This document shows positions 31,832-42,487 of a stretch of 64,000 nucleotides of DNA, piece by piece. The notes beneath the pieces were generated by a model. It made no database searches and had not been told where the DNA came from. It saw nothing but the letters and a program-made list of their open reading frames with translations. Both the position numbers and the translations under genes were made by a program. How positions within the stretch are numbered: the stretch's first letter is position 1; each line of letters begins with the position of its first letter. Source of the stretch: Anodontia alba (taxonomy: Eukaryota > Mollusca > Bivalvia > Lucinida > Lucinidae); NCBI GenBank assembly GCA_964016985.1, contig OZ024824.1:119928951-119992950 (forward strand), in the 5' to 3' direction.

Positions 31832-32645
31832 GAAGATGGTGATATTGTTGTACCAAACATACATTTAAACTGTTTGAAGAAAATACAAACTGTTGATAAA
31901 AAATCTGTTGCGGTGTGTTGATATCACACACGAAATCTGTACTTGATATTGCAAATTCAAACTTCAGACCTGAACATAACAGTACAGAATTAAAAGAACA
32001 GTACAGAATAAAAGTAAGTTACCTTTATTCGTCATCCTGAAGATTTGATAATTATAATAATAGAAACATACATAACAGGAAAGATAAACAAATAATAAAG
32101 ATAATAATAATAATAATAATGTAACTTTATAAAACTACATAAAATATCGTAATAATATATGCGAATGTAAACACTTAGATCAATAATGTGTTTGTTTTAT
32201 TTTATCATCATTAATATTATCATTATTTTTTTTGTCGCAAGTCTAACAGCAGTACATCGATTACAGCTATTCGCAGATTTTGTTGGAGCAATTGAAAGAA
32301 ATAACTTAAAGACATCTTCAATTGATCCACCGAAATAGTGAAGACAGTCCCCGAGCTCATATCAAATTTCTCAGCCAGATTCCTCACGGTCATCCTTCGA
32401 TCATCTTTCAAGGCGTCGTGAACTGAGGTAACCAGACGACTTATTTTTGATTTCCTGTCCCTGCCTTTGTTGTCTTTCAGCGTTGTTCTTCCATCTTAAA
32501 CACCAATGGAATGCTGAGCGATTAACTTTTCGGAGTTTCCCGGTATCTCTACAAAATTGTATGATCGCCCACATTTCCGTTCGCTCTGTTGACGCTATAT
32601 TGCATAAGACTCTTGTCTTGTCGTGTTAATTCCGTCTCAAACGTT

Positions 32646-33625
32646 GCAATGACGTCAAAATTATGCGACAAGTCCACCAAATGTCATGTTGCGACGTCGC
32701 GAAGTTTTAAAGCTGATTTTAAATGCGTTCAATAAAATGTATATTGCTAAATCTGACTACTAAATAGGACGTGCTCCGAGGACATGTTCCAATGGCGACT
32801 CAAACGTCGCGTGCATGTTATTTGTGAAAATATTCCATAACATAATTACTAATACGCAATTATCACGAGTGTACCAAATTATGATGATATTTTCTACTGA
32901 TGTAGCTCGAATACCAATTGAGTGACAGCAAAAGTCCACGTTATTTTTAACAACCCTCGTACTACTTGTGTTTGCTGGGAGCGTCGAGTGGAAGGAACAA
33001 TATTGTGTAGTAAAGTGTTTCGGCTGAGGAAAGTTTCTCCTCTCTACCGTCCCCATCTACCTTCTTGAGGCTCTGTTTAATATAAATGTATTGGTGCGAT
33101 GCTATGGGTATATTTTCCATGCTGCAGATTTACCCTTTCTTGTGTGATGTTTGTCTTGTCATATGGTCCTATGTTCTGCTATTTTCGTATAAGCAAATAT
33201 TTGCTATGGCTAAGTTCTTCCCACCTTTGCGATTATTGTTAGCGCTGAATTATGTATCAAACTTTATCACTAGACTGTGAAGTAAACTTGGTGATGACGG
33301 AAAGCTTTATTATTGGTTGTTGTCATTGAGTTTATGATCATAAAGTCATTAAAAATAAATGACTTATTCACCCAATTTTGCATTCTTATGTTATCTTTAT
33401 CACAAACTGAGCAGGCTTTACCAGAATTCAGGAACATCAAGCGAGAAAAACTCCTTCTACTGTGACGGGTGACAGAGTGATGGGACCACTAAAATGGGTT
33501 GTTGCATTTTAAAGGCAGTTTGCACTTGTCTCAGCTGGCGTCTTGCTCGTCTGATGGAGAGGACAAAGTACATTTGTTTTCTTCTGTGGTGTTGTGACTG
33601 TTTTCTGTGAAGCGCTCTCCGTCTT

Positions 33626-33626
<1 letters not shown>
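32646..33626. other. No gene recognised
   Basis: Intergenic, mixed composition, no credible coding. Confidence 0.5.
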
Positions 33627-33659
<33 letters not shown>

Positions 33660-34043
33660 TTCATTTTTGTTTGTCTTATTGCTGTTTTAATGGATCCTAT
33701 CTAGTGTGATCTCTTATGGAAGAGGGAGTTTGTTACTTTGCCTTTCTTTGGTTTGTTACATGTGTACTGACAGCCGTATTGTGTGTGCTATTCCTCTTGG
33801 TGTCATCGGCAGGCTATGTTCTATCTGATAGTGACTTTTCCTGGACTTTTCTCGTACGCCCAAGGGTGGCCAAAACGAGCCGAGGATACTTCCTATTTTA
33901 CTAAGCTCCGGGTTGGGCGTTGCCAAACCGAACCACTACACAGAGACTCTTAAAACGTTGTTTGAATTGTTTGCTTTTTTTTTGTTTTGTTTTGTTTTGT
34001 TATTTTTTAAGGTTTTGTTTCGTTTTTGTTTTTTTTTTTTGTT

Positions 34044-34080
<37 letters not shown>

Positions 34081-34124
34081 TTTTCTTTTTTGTTTTGTTT
34101 TGGTCTTTTAACGTTTTTTTAACA
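33627..34124 (+). repeat. Poly-T tracts around a retroelement 3'-like piece
   Basis: T runs at 33627-33658 and 33978-34124 (interrupted by G or C). Between them, 33735-33870 resembles the family 3' region (GTACTGACAGCCG, CTATTCCTCTTGGTGTCATC, TTTTCCTGGACTTTTCTCGT). Confidence 0.6.
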
Positions 34125-35440
34125 AATACTATTTACAATATATAAGCACAATAACATGCAACACTAAGACACCTGCAATTCTTTTTAATTCGGCCTCAGC
34201 AAAGAACACAACATGTTCGGAGACTTTATTCGGCCTCGGCAAAGAGCGCAGTACGATCGGAGACTATATTGATTTATAACTTGACTAACCTGGCTTGGTT
34301 AATAAAAAATGTTTTGACAACAAGTATAATCCAAATCAGGTGCAGTGATTTTCACCGTGCCGACATGAAGAGAATGCCCTTCCACCCTCTTTAACACTAA
34401 ACTATCACATCTAGTAGCTAAGACCTTTTTGCGCGCTATATTTTTATGATATTGAATCCCCAAGACTTCTTTCTCGATGTCTGGTGAAGCTCTACGAATA
34501 CATCTATGATAACGCGTTTACTCGGAATCTTCCTTGACATAATAAATTACTTTCACTTTCATCGCTATGGCTGTAGTTTGAATACCGCGCGTTGAGCGTG
34601 TTCTTTTATGATTAGAAATTTCTCGCTTTATTACAGGATCGCTGACTCCGTCTAACGATTTAATCGATAAGGTAAAGAGTAATGTTCCTCTAATATATTC
34701 GGGTTGTCGCCGTGGGACCACCTTCGAAGGGCGTATCTATAACAAAGCAATAAACTCAATAACTATACAATTTTCGAATTTTTGAATTTTCGACGTCATG
34801 ACTGATCTATCACTGACGTCCACGTGAATCACCCGTGACCTATTTCCCTATAGTTGATGTCGGCGCCGTCGACAGTGAGCGCCCACTAACTAGCGGGCAA
34901 AGTCGCCCACCCAACGTCATATGCAAACTCCATTTTAGTTAACACACCTTCTTATTAATCATAATGCCCGGATAACAAACAGGTCTATGACATTGCAAAT
35001 GTAGCGACCCTAATTGTCATAAAGACACACCCTATTTTCTGGCTATGTCAGAAATTGTCAAACAAATCCAAATGCTGAAATATGACGTATAGGAGAATAG
35101 TACAGTATCAACTCTAACTCTAATAACTCAGCGCCGTACCCAGATTTACTTCAGCAGACGACAAGTGTCCATTTCAGCATTTTGTCTGCGTCTCAAATTT
35201 TACTTACTCTAATAATTTATGTTACAAAATTTTCTTACACGCATGTGTTATCTATTACATACATGCATGTGTCTGTGGGTAAGTGCATGCCTGTGTGTTC
35301 GTGCGCATGTCTGCGTGCTTCTAATATTTATTGACAGGCGCGATTCTCTTATGGTACTGCATATTATAATTCGGCTAGTCCGATCCTGCGCTGTTCGCAT
35401 TCACACCAAATTACAGTTTACGCCTGCTAGAAAAATACCC
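34125..35440. other. No gene recognised
   Basis: Intergenic. It includes TTCGGCCTCAGCAAAGA / TTCGGCCTCGGCAAAGA repeated at about 34190 and 34228 and paired ACGTC motifs near 34790-34830. No coding supported. Confidence 0.5.
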
Positions 35441-35572
35441 TGATCAGACTGCACATGACTGGTGCAGCCTGCTCAGCACTCTCGACATCAGCTACAATCC
35501 CCACAAATTTGGAGAAACTCCTACCAGACTGCACAACCCCAGTGCAGCCTGTTTGGTACTCCCGAAATAACA
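35441..35572 (+). repeat. Diverged ~80-bp tandem duplication
   Basis: CAGACTGCACATGACTGGTG then CAGCCTGCTCAGCACTC at about 35446 is repeated as CAGACTGCACAACCCCAGTG then CAGCCTGTTTGGTACTC at about 35526. Confidence 0.6.
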
Positions 35573-36007
35573 CCGGTAACATATGCAGAATCAAATCAAA
35601 CTGCGCAAAATGTCTAGACGCTGTAATTAATAATTTGTAGGTTTCCATTTCAGTCACGAACGCATTTCAGCCGTTCGGAATTTGCACCGAAAACCCACAA
35701 ATAATTTCATTATAATTATATTTTATATAAAAGAAAAAAAAACTCTCACCGAAACGATACTAACAAGAGTTCCTTGGAACTCTAGTACGTTGTCTGATTG
35801 CCGTCTCATTGCAACATTTTCGGTGGGTATAGCTAAAACCTTGAAACGTGTCATACCCATGATATATACGTGCATCATTGTCATGCTTTATGGGATTATT
35901 TATCAAAATGTTTAACCTAAACAAAAAAGCGTAAGATTTAAATTACGTTACAATTACCATTGTGAGTAAAACATGGCCTTAAGGTGGGAAAAGGGACCAT
36001 ACACGAA
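35573..36007. other. No gene recognised; 3' flank of gene B
   Basis: AT-rich sequence downstream of the gene B stop (minus strand). No canonical AATAAA on the minus strand was found close by; CATAAA occurs at about 35888. Confidence 0.45.
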
Positions 36008-36071
36008 TTAAAACCTTAGAATATGGTCAACCTGCACTGCGGCCTGTTCTGTGTCATAACAATTTCTCTTC
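36008..36071 (-). CDS. Gene B terminal exon, cytoplasmic tail
   Basis: On the minus strand, acceptor AAATGTACAG is followed by one base that completes the phase-2 codon (Leu), then KRNCYDTEQAAVQVDHILRF and TAA at 36010-36008. Phase matches the transmembrane exon donor exactly. The end resembles the gene A tail: T-E-Q-A-A-V-Q-V-D-H-I-L against T-Q-E-E-N-A-I-N-I-R-R-I-L, conserving an acidic start, alternating hydrophobics and a closing Ile-Leu. The pyrimidine tract before the acceptor is weak, so cDNA support would matter. The agreement in phase and sequence with gene A makes this the best terminal exon; an alternative at 36334-36367 was rejected. Confidence 0.7.
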
Positions 36072-36840
36072 CTGTACATTTTCTTTACTAGTGTTTGAAG
36101 CAGTGGATAGCTAAAGGAAGTATTAATATATTGTTCATTTTGCAAATGTGCCAATGCAGTTGCTCATTGATGAAAAAGTTAAATCCCAGTTGCTTTTAAA
36201 TAAATCAACAATTAAAAAAATCATATGTGAAACGTGTTTAAACCCTATTTATGATTAAGAATGTAAAAAATACTCATGCAAATATGCGAATTTTATGTCA
36301 TTAAGTTTAAATGTAAATTAAATATAAATGGAGTTAGGATTGGCCACAGTCACGGCGAACATCCTTCCTGAGGCACCGAAAGACTAAATGTAAGCACATT
36401 TTTCTATCGCAAAGAGAGCAAAAGGTTTTATATTATTTATGACCCAGCCTGCCTTTGGTAACAAAAGAAAAAGAGAGTTGCACTTTGTTTGTGTGGTGTT
36501 TTCTGTTTAATACAAAGTGTTGGTTTCGTGTTCTCATTTCATGAGATTAAATTCTTATCCAGTATCTTGAGATGAGTACTGGGTTCTGTGTATCTGGCTC
36601 TCCATGATTATATTTTATAAATTTTACATTAAACACATCTATGTCAACGGTACTGGAAACAGACTTCAATATATATGTATTTATTGTCTGTTTAAGTGGA
36701 GGCTAATATTAAATTCAAAGTACATCAAATAAATACAGAACACTTTGTTCAAACCAGTTCAGTTAGCGTGTTTGAAAAGAAACTAACAATAGAGTATGAG
36801 AAAAATTGGTTAAAACAACGAAGAGCAGAGTATAACTTAC
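36072..36840 (-). other. Gene B last intron
   Basis: AT-rich intron between the terminal and transmembrane exons, with donor GTAAGT at the 36840 end. No inserted element recognised. Confidence 0.6.
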
Positions 36841-36940
36841 AGTTTCCGCTTCCTTTTTAAAATGAAAATAGAAACCACAAATATGATTGCAGCAACAGCA
36901 GCGGGAACTCCAATAACTATGGGAAGTGTAAGACCTGTAC
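36841..36940 (-). CDS. Gene B transmembrane exon
   Basis: A 100-bp exon read on the minus strand between TATTGTAG and a GTAAGTT donor. Phase 1 in, phase 2 out, the same as gene A's exon at 19057-19165. Translation: (x)TGLTLPIVIGVPAAVAAIIF, then VVSIFILKRKRKL. It has a single hydrophobic helix of about 22 residues followed by the basic KRKRK stop-transfer, giving a type I orientation with the CCP modules outside. It shares no strong residue identity with gene A's helix, as usual for membrane anchors; phase and position make the homology. Confidence 0.85.
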
Positions 36941-37649
36941 CTACAATAATACAGTTTAGGCAATAATTGAAATATTGCAATTGGTTTGAAAAGACAAAAT
37001 TAATTTAGCAAACCAGCATGTTATGAAAGTTTCCAGTGCGGTATAATGTTTTATATAATGCCACTGCAAAACCAGATACCGACAACCTTAACTGGTTTCA
37101 GTGTAGGATTTGCTTTAGCATTTGTTTTAATATGTTGGTTCAGACAACATACATAAAAGTATAGTTTGAAAAACGGGATCATTTTTTTTTTTGTTTCTCA
37201 GATGCATTGAGGTTATAGCTTTAATACAGAAAAATGTAGTTTTTTTATAGTTAAACGTCGAAATATTTTGGAACGCTCTCTTAATATTTATTGCTTAATT
37301 GGATTTGATGGATTTGAAAAAAAAATCAGACAACTCTTTACTCACGGGAAAACCATATTCTCCCGTTAAATTTAATATATTCTTGGTTCTTATACGTATC
37401 TCAGTTCAGAATGTTCGGTTTACCAACTATGATCACTGATGATGTTTTGCTGACTGCATACCCAATACAATTTTGTGTTACATGTTATTTAACTAACAGT
37501 ATTCTCTTGTCAGTGTTTATCATATAAGAAAACATACAATTGTTGACATCTTTACTATTTTTCTAACTATGTATCCTACACAACATTTATCCTTATTTAA
37601 ATGAAAAGCATAAATCTATATTTCACAGAAACGAAGACAATATACAGAC
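36941..37649 (-). other. Gene B intron
   Basis: AT-rich intron, no inserted element recognised. Confidence 0.7.
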
Positions 37650-37820
37650 TTTCTATGCACGTTGCATTACTCCAAGTACCATCAGGCTGGCATATTACGA
37701 AATCGTCGCCTTTGATTTCAAACCCATCCACACAACTGACTTGAGCTGTCATGTTGACTGTTGTATCCTTCATGTTATAATGCACCTGACCATTCATAAC
37801 AGAATACGTATTTCCACAAT
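37650..37820 (-). CDS. Gene B sushi exon 6 (membrane-proximal)
   Basis: A 171-bp exon (57 codons), acceptor TTGTTGTAG, phase 1 both sides. It starts (D)CGNTYSVMNGQVHYNMKD, then VSCVDGFEIKGDDFVICQPD, GTWSNATCIE. Four CCP cysteines and the WS tryptophan are present, with sequons NMT and NAT. It is two codons shorter than the standard 59-codon module. The donor GTCTGT is weak, so a read-through isoform ending after ESLYIVF and further residues is conceivable. As the last module before the membrane exon it forms the stalk. Confidence 0.85.
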
Positions 37821-38368
37821 CTACAACAAGACAAATTAATAAGCATGGCTTATCTGATATTCCATAAGGTCACATTATGGATAGATGGGCTAACGGACAA
37901 CGTAAAAACATTAAACACCCAAACAAATCAAAGTTTACAGAGATTGAAGGTAAAAATATTACACCAATACATAAATGGACATTTTCTTTTCATTTATACG
38001 CACTGTTAACAGTTCGGAATATTGTGTTTTACTAAAGCTATTTCCTATCAGGATTTAAATTACATATAAACAGATATATAAGATGAAATTGGAAACATGA
38101 TTATCTTTAAGCCCTGAAATGTACAAATATTGTTATTCACAGACAGGTTTTAAGTATAGTTTTGATCCAGAGAGCAATGCACAACTAGTAAACCGTACAT
38201 AAATTAAAATTTATGTCCTTCTAAAAGCCAAAACAATTTTTGAGAGTACCCCATTTATAAATATGGGGCAAAACAATTTAATATATTTGCCTCACCTAAT
38301 TTTGTACCAGTCCCCTGAAGCAATTGTAAATGCCTTCAGTCAATGAATAAGAATTTGGGTACTCATAC
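37821..38368 (-). other. Gene B intron
   Basis: AT-rich intron without recognised insertions. Confidence 0.7.
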
Positions 38369-38545
38369 CTTTAATAGCGCAAATCGTGTTGCTAGTCCAG
38401 GAGCCGTCTTGAAGACATGTTGTAAAATTGTCTCCTTGAATTTCAAACCCTTGTTTGCAGGTGATTGGCACTTTTGTATTAAAGCCCGTTTCCTTTCCTG
38501 TAAAATGGATCTCGCCATTCTTGATGATTATGTCGTTCTTGCAGC
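38369..38545 (-). CDS. Gene B sushi exon 5
   Basis: A 177-bp exon from acceptor TATTTCAAAG to a GTATGAGT donor, phase 1 at both ends. The module reads (G)CKNDIIIKNGEIHFTGKET, VPITCKQGFEIQGDNFTTCL, QDGSWTSNTICAIK. It has four cysteines and the tryptophan, with sequon NFT. The first residue pair is GC rather than the usual DC. All features of a foldable CCP module are present. Confidence 0.88.
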
Positions 38546-39175
38546 CTTTGAAATATAAGAAGTTTAAAAACTGGCTGGGGGGATCAGGTATGACAATAAA
38601 TAATTTGTTAAATTAATGAATGTAACCTTCAAAATTACAGAAGTAGTTGATAGCGTATTGGTACTTTGGTTAACGACAACAGCGACGAAACTTCCTCGTT
38701 AGGACAAAAGATAGGGTATATCTTATTATATTTAGTATGCTATTGGTATATTTTGATATTGAAAAGAAACATCGAATTATACTTGCAAAGAAGTAAATAC
38801 AATAAAGAAAAAATGCAGATGATGGGACAGTTAGGAGAAAAGGGAAAAATAAAAAGAAATAGTAGATAGTCTGGACAAATGTTTAGAGAAAATAGTGATA
38901 TGCCAGTGACATAGAGAATGAAATTGGATGTAGAAAAGCCGGAAGTTTGTGTGTTTATCAGGAATGAGGACATTGAAAATAATATCATAGTAATGAGATG
39001 AATGGTACATCAGTCAAAAGGAATAATACACCCAAGCTTCTAGATGTTGCATAAGACCAAAAACGAACAATCAGTAAACACATAGAGAACACAGAACAGA
39101 AATCTACCAGAGTGTCAGCTGCATTAGTCATGGTTGGAAAAAGAAAATAAATAAGATGCTAGAATATGTTGAAAA
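38546..39175 (-). other. Gene B intron; no element recognised
   Basis: AT- and purine-rich intronic DNA. Small open frames on both strands (about 38666-38990) lack domains. Confidence 0.6.
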
Positions 39176-39540
39176 ATAGAAAGGAAGGCAATGATCAGGA
39201 ATCGATACAATTATCCCACACCTCCCATCAGCGACATCAAAGGGAAAGAAATACAAACACGAAATAATTGGACCCTAATGGAAACATCACTAACAGAAAG
39301 CCAAACGGACAGTTACTTTCCCACAAAGTGGCCAAATGACTATCCAAAACAAAAAGATGTAAGCGACACACACATTCAAAGACGAACTATAACAAAAATA
39401 AGCCATGACAGAAGACCGCCTTGGAACGGTCAGTGAAATGTATTTTACTGGGGGGCGGGGGTGCTTAAATCGATTTTGCGTGGCCACAATCCTCGCCTTT
39501 AATTCTGCCGCGGTTTAGACACATAATTTATTCAGTCCGC
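39176..39540 (-). mobile_element. Retroelement 3' region, subfamily II fragment
   Basis: Shares GAAAGGAAGGCAATGATCAG, CAAAGGGAAAGAAATAC, CCGCCTTGGAACGGTCAGT and TTAAATCGATTTTGCGTGGC with 9405-9750 and 56885-57380. Confidence 0.65.
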
Positions 39541-40082
39541 ATGAAGGCTTCGTGGTTCAACTATTGGTTTTCATTTACTCTGGCATACAGTAGAATTAGC
39601 CATGAGTAGTCGTCTTTGTTCATTATAGTGATTAATTTGATTTTTATGTTTTCGCTTTGATGCATTGACTGAGTTGGGAGCCTTTATGCGAACCGAATTT
39701 TTATGTGTTTCTGTATTAAGAGTAGCATCGGGACCTAGGGTGAAGTTAGCTAGCTGTAGTGCTTTAAACCCCCGGTTGTTTGCTCTACTGACCGTTCTAA
39801 GGCGGTGGTCCCGATGTTAGTCTTATTCTTTGTTGCTTTGTGGTTTATTCTACGAGGCGATTTGTTGTATGTCTTTCCGGGTGTCATTTTGTTCTTGTGT
39901 TTTTCAGTCCTTTTAGTATTGCGATTACTTTGCTTGGGGAAGAGAGAGCTAATCTTAGTGCTTTTCGTACGTTTGTTCGATTTGTGCTTGTTTGGATTTG
40001 TCGGTTTCCTCTTCCTCTTGGGGTCTGGGAAGGGCTGCGGTTTGTGATTATGGCACTCCCTGGACATTTCTCTTACCTTTTT
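39541..40082 (+). mobile_element. Penelope-like retroelement copy P6 (3' region only)
   Basis: Starts at GTGGTTCAACTATTGGTTTT and runs through GCATTGACTGAGTTGGGAGC, CTACTGACCGTTCTAAGGCG and GTGATTATGGCACTCCCTGG to a T run at about 40082. No RT codons remain. It abuts the opposite-strand subfamily II fragment. Confidence 0.75.
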
Positions 40083-40084
40083 TT

Positions 40085-40240
40085 CTTAACTTATCAGTGC
40101 TACATGTCCGAGAACACAAAAAATCAACAAATTACAGAGATAAAACAACGATGAGGACTCGAAAGTAGGAAACAGCTGAAATGCTAGAGCAAATGAAAAC
40201 CAACAGTAAGACTCCGGTGGGCCCGACCAAAGATAGAAAT
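40085..40240 (-). mobile_element. Retroelement 3' region, subfamily II fragment
   Basis: Contains CCGAGAACACAAAAAATCAA, GATGAGGACTCGAAAGTAGG and GACTCCGGTGGGCCCGACC, matching 9785-9910 and 57690-57790. Confidence 0.55.
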
Positions 40241-40559
40241 TGTGCAAGAGTGTTATTTTGCCACACATGGAATATGCGGCGAGTTTATGACAAACAAGCA
40301 AACTGGAGAAAACGTTTTGACAGTTTTATGGTGATACCTAGATTAGCAGCATAAGATGCCTTAGACGTGGTAGATTTAAGAAGAGAAGAATTAGCAGTCA
40401 GAGTTAGTCAAAACAAAAGATAAAGATAAAAGTCAAATGATTTCAGAATGCTTAGAAAAGAGGACAGAAATAACGAAATCAATCAAGAAAACATTATATA
40501 CATGTACAAACCATATGCAGCTAAACAATACAGTTTTAAACACCGGCTTATACATATTG

Positions 40560-41475
40560 TGTGTAGAACCCGAATCTTTATATATGCAGTACTCACAACC
40601 CATAAAAACGTCCAGAATACCAGAACAATCTGGAATTCAGAAGTCCAGAAGTATAACCCAGGAAGCTGAAGTAAAATCATTGACAGAGGGTTTAATTAAA
40701 GTAAAATACAAAGATGAGATATTTGTCTTTACAGATGGGTAATGTAAACGAAATCCGGGCCAAGTGGAGCTGGGGCATGTATGTGCATCGGCCATTAGCA
40801 CATGGAGCTTAACCAACCAGCTCACAGACGTGCATCAATGTTTCTAGGGGAGTTGGTGGCCATAAAATAACTATAGAATATATTAAAATTTGAGTAAACC
40901 AAGAGAAGAATCAGGAAAGTGACAGTGTTCACGGACTCATTGTCAGAAGCGGGCATTCTAAAAAAGGGTAAGAGAAAAGTCTAGAGAGTGCCACAATCAC
41001 AAACCGCGAGTGCCACAATCACAAACCGCAGCCCTTCCCAGACACCCAAGAGGGAGAGAAAACCGACAAATCCAAACAAGCACAAATCGAACAAACGTAC
41101 GAAAAGCACTACGATTAGCTCTCTCTTCCCCAAGCGAGGTAAGCGCAATGCTAAAAGGACTAAAAAACACGAGAACAAAACACAAGGTAAAACATAAAAC
41201 AAATCGCCTCGTAGAATAAACAACAAAGCAACAAAGAGTAAGACTAACACCGAGACCATCGCCTTAGAATGGCCCTTAGAGTAAACCACCGGGAAACCCT
41301 AGGACTAGAAAACAAGAGCCACCTGACTGGTATCGCGGAAATAAGACAAACAAAACTAATCTAAGAAACACAAGACATTTACATCAATTAACAATGGACC
41401 CCGGACAAGCAATGAAGTTGCTGGAATGCTCGCAAAAGCTGCAGAGGAAGCAGAAGAAATATATATATAGTTAGA
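40560..41475 (+). pseudogene. RNase H domain relic of a retrotransposon, split by an S1 insertion
   Basis: Frame pieces read KVKYKDEIFVFTDG (40695-40740, the first RNase H Asp in FTDG), then KRNPGQVELGHVCASAIST, a GELVAI piece near 40850 (catalytic Glu region), and SGKVTVFTDSLSEAGIL (40915-40960, the FTDS Asp). After the inserted S1 unit (40967-41290) come LTGIAEIRQTKLI and, by frame, WTPGQ then SNEVAGMLAKAAEEAEEIY (about 41390-41460), the C-terminal G(H)..NE.AD.LAK motif with Asp changed to Gly. The order and motifs identify a retroelement RNase H. Frameshifts and the insertion inactivate it. Confidence 0.7.
40967..41290 (-). mobile_element. SINE-like unit S1 (solo), inserted in RNase H relic
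   Basis: Minus strand starts CCGGTGGTTTACTCTAAGGG and ends GTGATTGTGGCACTCTCTAG then ACTTTTCTCTTACC, with a GTGCCACAATCACAAACCGC piece duplicated at 40989-41028. It interrupts the RNase H reading frame. Confidence 0.75.
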
Positions 41476-41574
41476 CCAGATGGCTATGAATTGAACCAAT
41501 AAATGGTCTATTTGACCTTTACTATTCAGCAGTATACAGCCAGAATATAAAAGAGCCATGCTTCCAGATGCTTG

Positions 41575-41779
41575 TGATAGTTATTTCTTGCTGTCGAGTC
41601 CTCATCCTTGTTTCACCTCTTTATTCATTTGATTTGATGTTCCCGGAGATGTTGCTCTGATGAGTTAGGAACCCTTCACGCGGACAGAACAACTAGTTTA
41701 TACCACGGCAGAAGTAAAGGCAAAGGTTGTGGCTATGGCCGCCACGTAAAATCGTTCTAAGGCGGGGCTTCTGATGTAA
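41575..41779 (+). mobile_element. Retroelement 3' region, subfamily II fragment
   Basis: Plus-strand match to the subfamily: TTGCTGTCGAGTCCTCATCC, GGAGATGTTGC, CGCCACGTAAAATCG and TTCTAAGGCGGGGCTTCTG. Confidence 0.55.
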
Positions 41780-41999
41780 TTTACCATAGTGCAGATTATA
41801 TTTCGTTTCCTTTGGGATCATTGGGCCCATTATGGAATCTTTGAAAATGGAGTTCTGCTCATGTATACGCTAGAGGACGTAAGCAGTGTTGCAAACTTCA
41901 TTACTGCTTATGAAGAGTCTCAATAAAACCGAGACTCCCATTTTCTTATCTCTAGTATTTTCTTTGTTTCCGAAGGCAATCTTTCTGACGTTTATTTTA
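41780..41999 (+). mobile_element. LTR-like repeat copy L3
   Basis: Contains CCATAGTGCAGATTATATTT, GTATACGCTAGAGGACGTAA, GAGTCTCAATAAAACCGAGACTC and CTTTCTGACGTTTATTTTA. It lacks the first ~30 bp of the family. Confidence 0.65.
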
Positions 42000-42438
42000 C
42001 TATATCTGTCATTGTATGTCTTTGCATGTATGTCATGGTAAGGTAGTTGTAGCGATTCCAGATCATTGCCTGCCTTTCTTTTCAGGTACAGTCCTGGAGC
42101 ATATCTAGTATCTCCACAAGTTCCCAGAAAGATATAATTATTTTGTGTTCGCATTCGGTATACCCGAAATATATATGCATTTTAATATGTTTACCCTTAC
42201 TGCAGTTAATGTGAAGTGCCAGGTGGGCACCATAGGTCATGTATTTTGATATCGACTCTTCATGGACAGCTGTTATTCTGTTTTTTACCACAGAGTATTT
42301 TATGTTTCCTGGTCCTTTAGGATTAGTCAACCGTTTTTTTTACACAAACGCTTACATCCACACAATGGTTTCGCCAATTCGCATTCACAGCAATGCAAAC
42401 ACTTACAAGGTAAAAGCTTTCTGGTAAAGCTTAAGTCT

Positions 42439-42487
<49 letters not shown>

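Larger units (their letters stand above)
29500..32645 (-). pseudogene. Mariner-family transposase relic, split by insertions
   Basis: Minus-strand pieces in transposase order. The N-terminal part (about 32645-32210) has a HTH reading LKDDRRMTVRNLAEKFDMSS / GTVFTI. The catalytic middle (about 30680-30340) has GFLDRILTTDETW followed by a stop, containing the first catalytic Asp, and later DRRGMILQHA and TTVNAEYYSKI. The C-terminal part (about 30100-29700) has NHPPYLPDLAPMDFAIFPTV, with the usual DLAP.D motif. Many stops and frame changes show it is dead. A GAGGGGTGTTCAAAATAACG sequence at about 29498-29517 resembles a terminal repeat; its partner was not found. The 1.5-kb gap between HTH and DETW, normally about 200 bp, holds HP-MITE copy 6, a GT microsatellite and a diverged direct repeat. 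Confidence 0.75.

Noticed and set aside
36334..36367. Alternative terminal exon for gene B (short tail KDVRRDCGQS then stop)
   Set aside because: Phase fits, but the tail is only 11 codons and unlike gene A. The exon at 36008-36071 fits phase and resembles the gene A tail.
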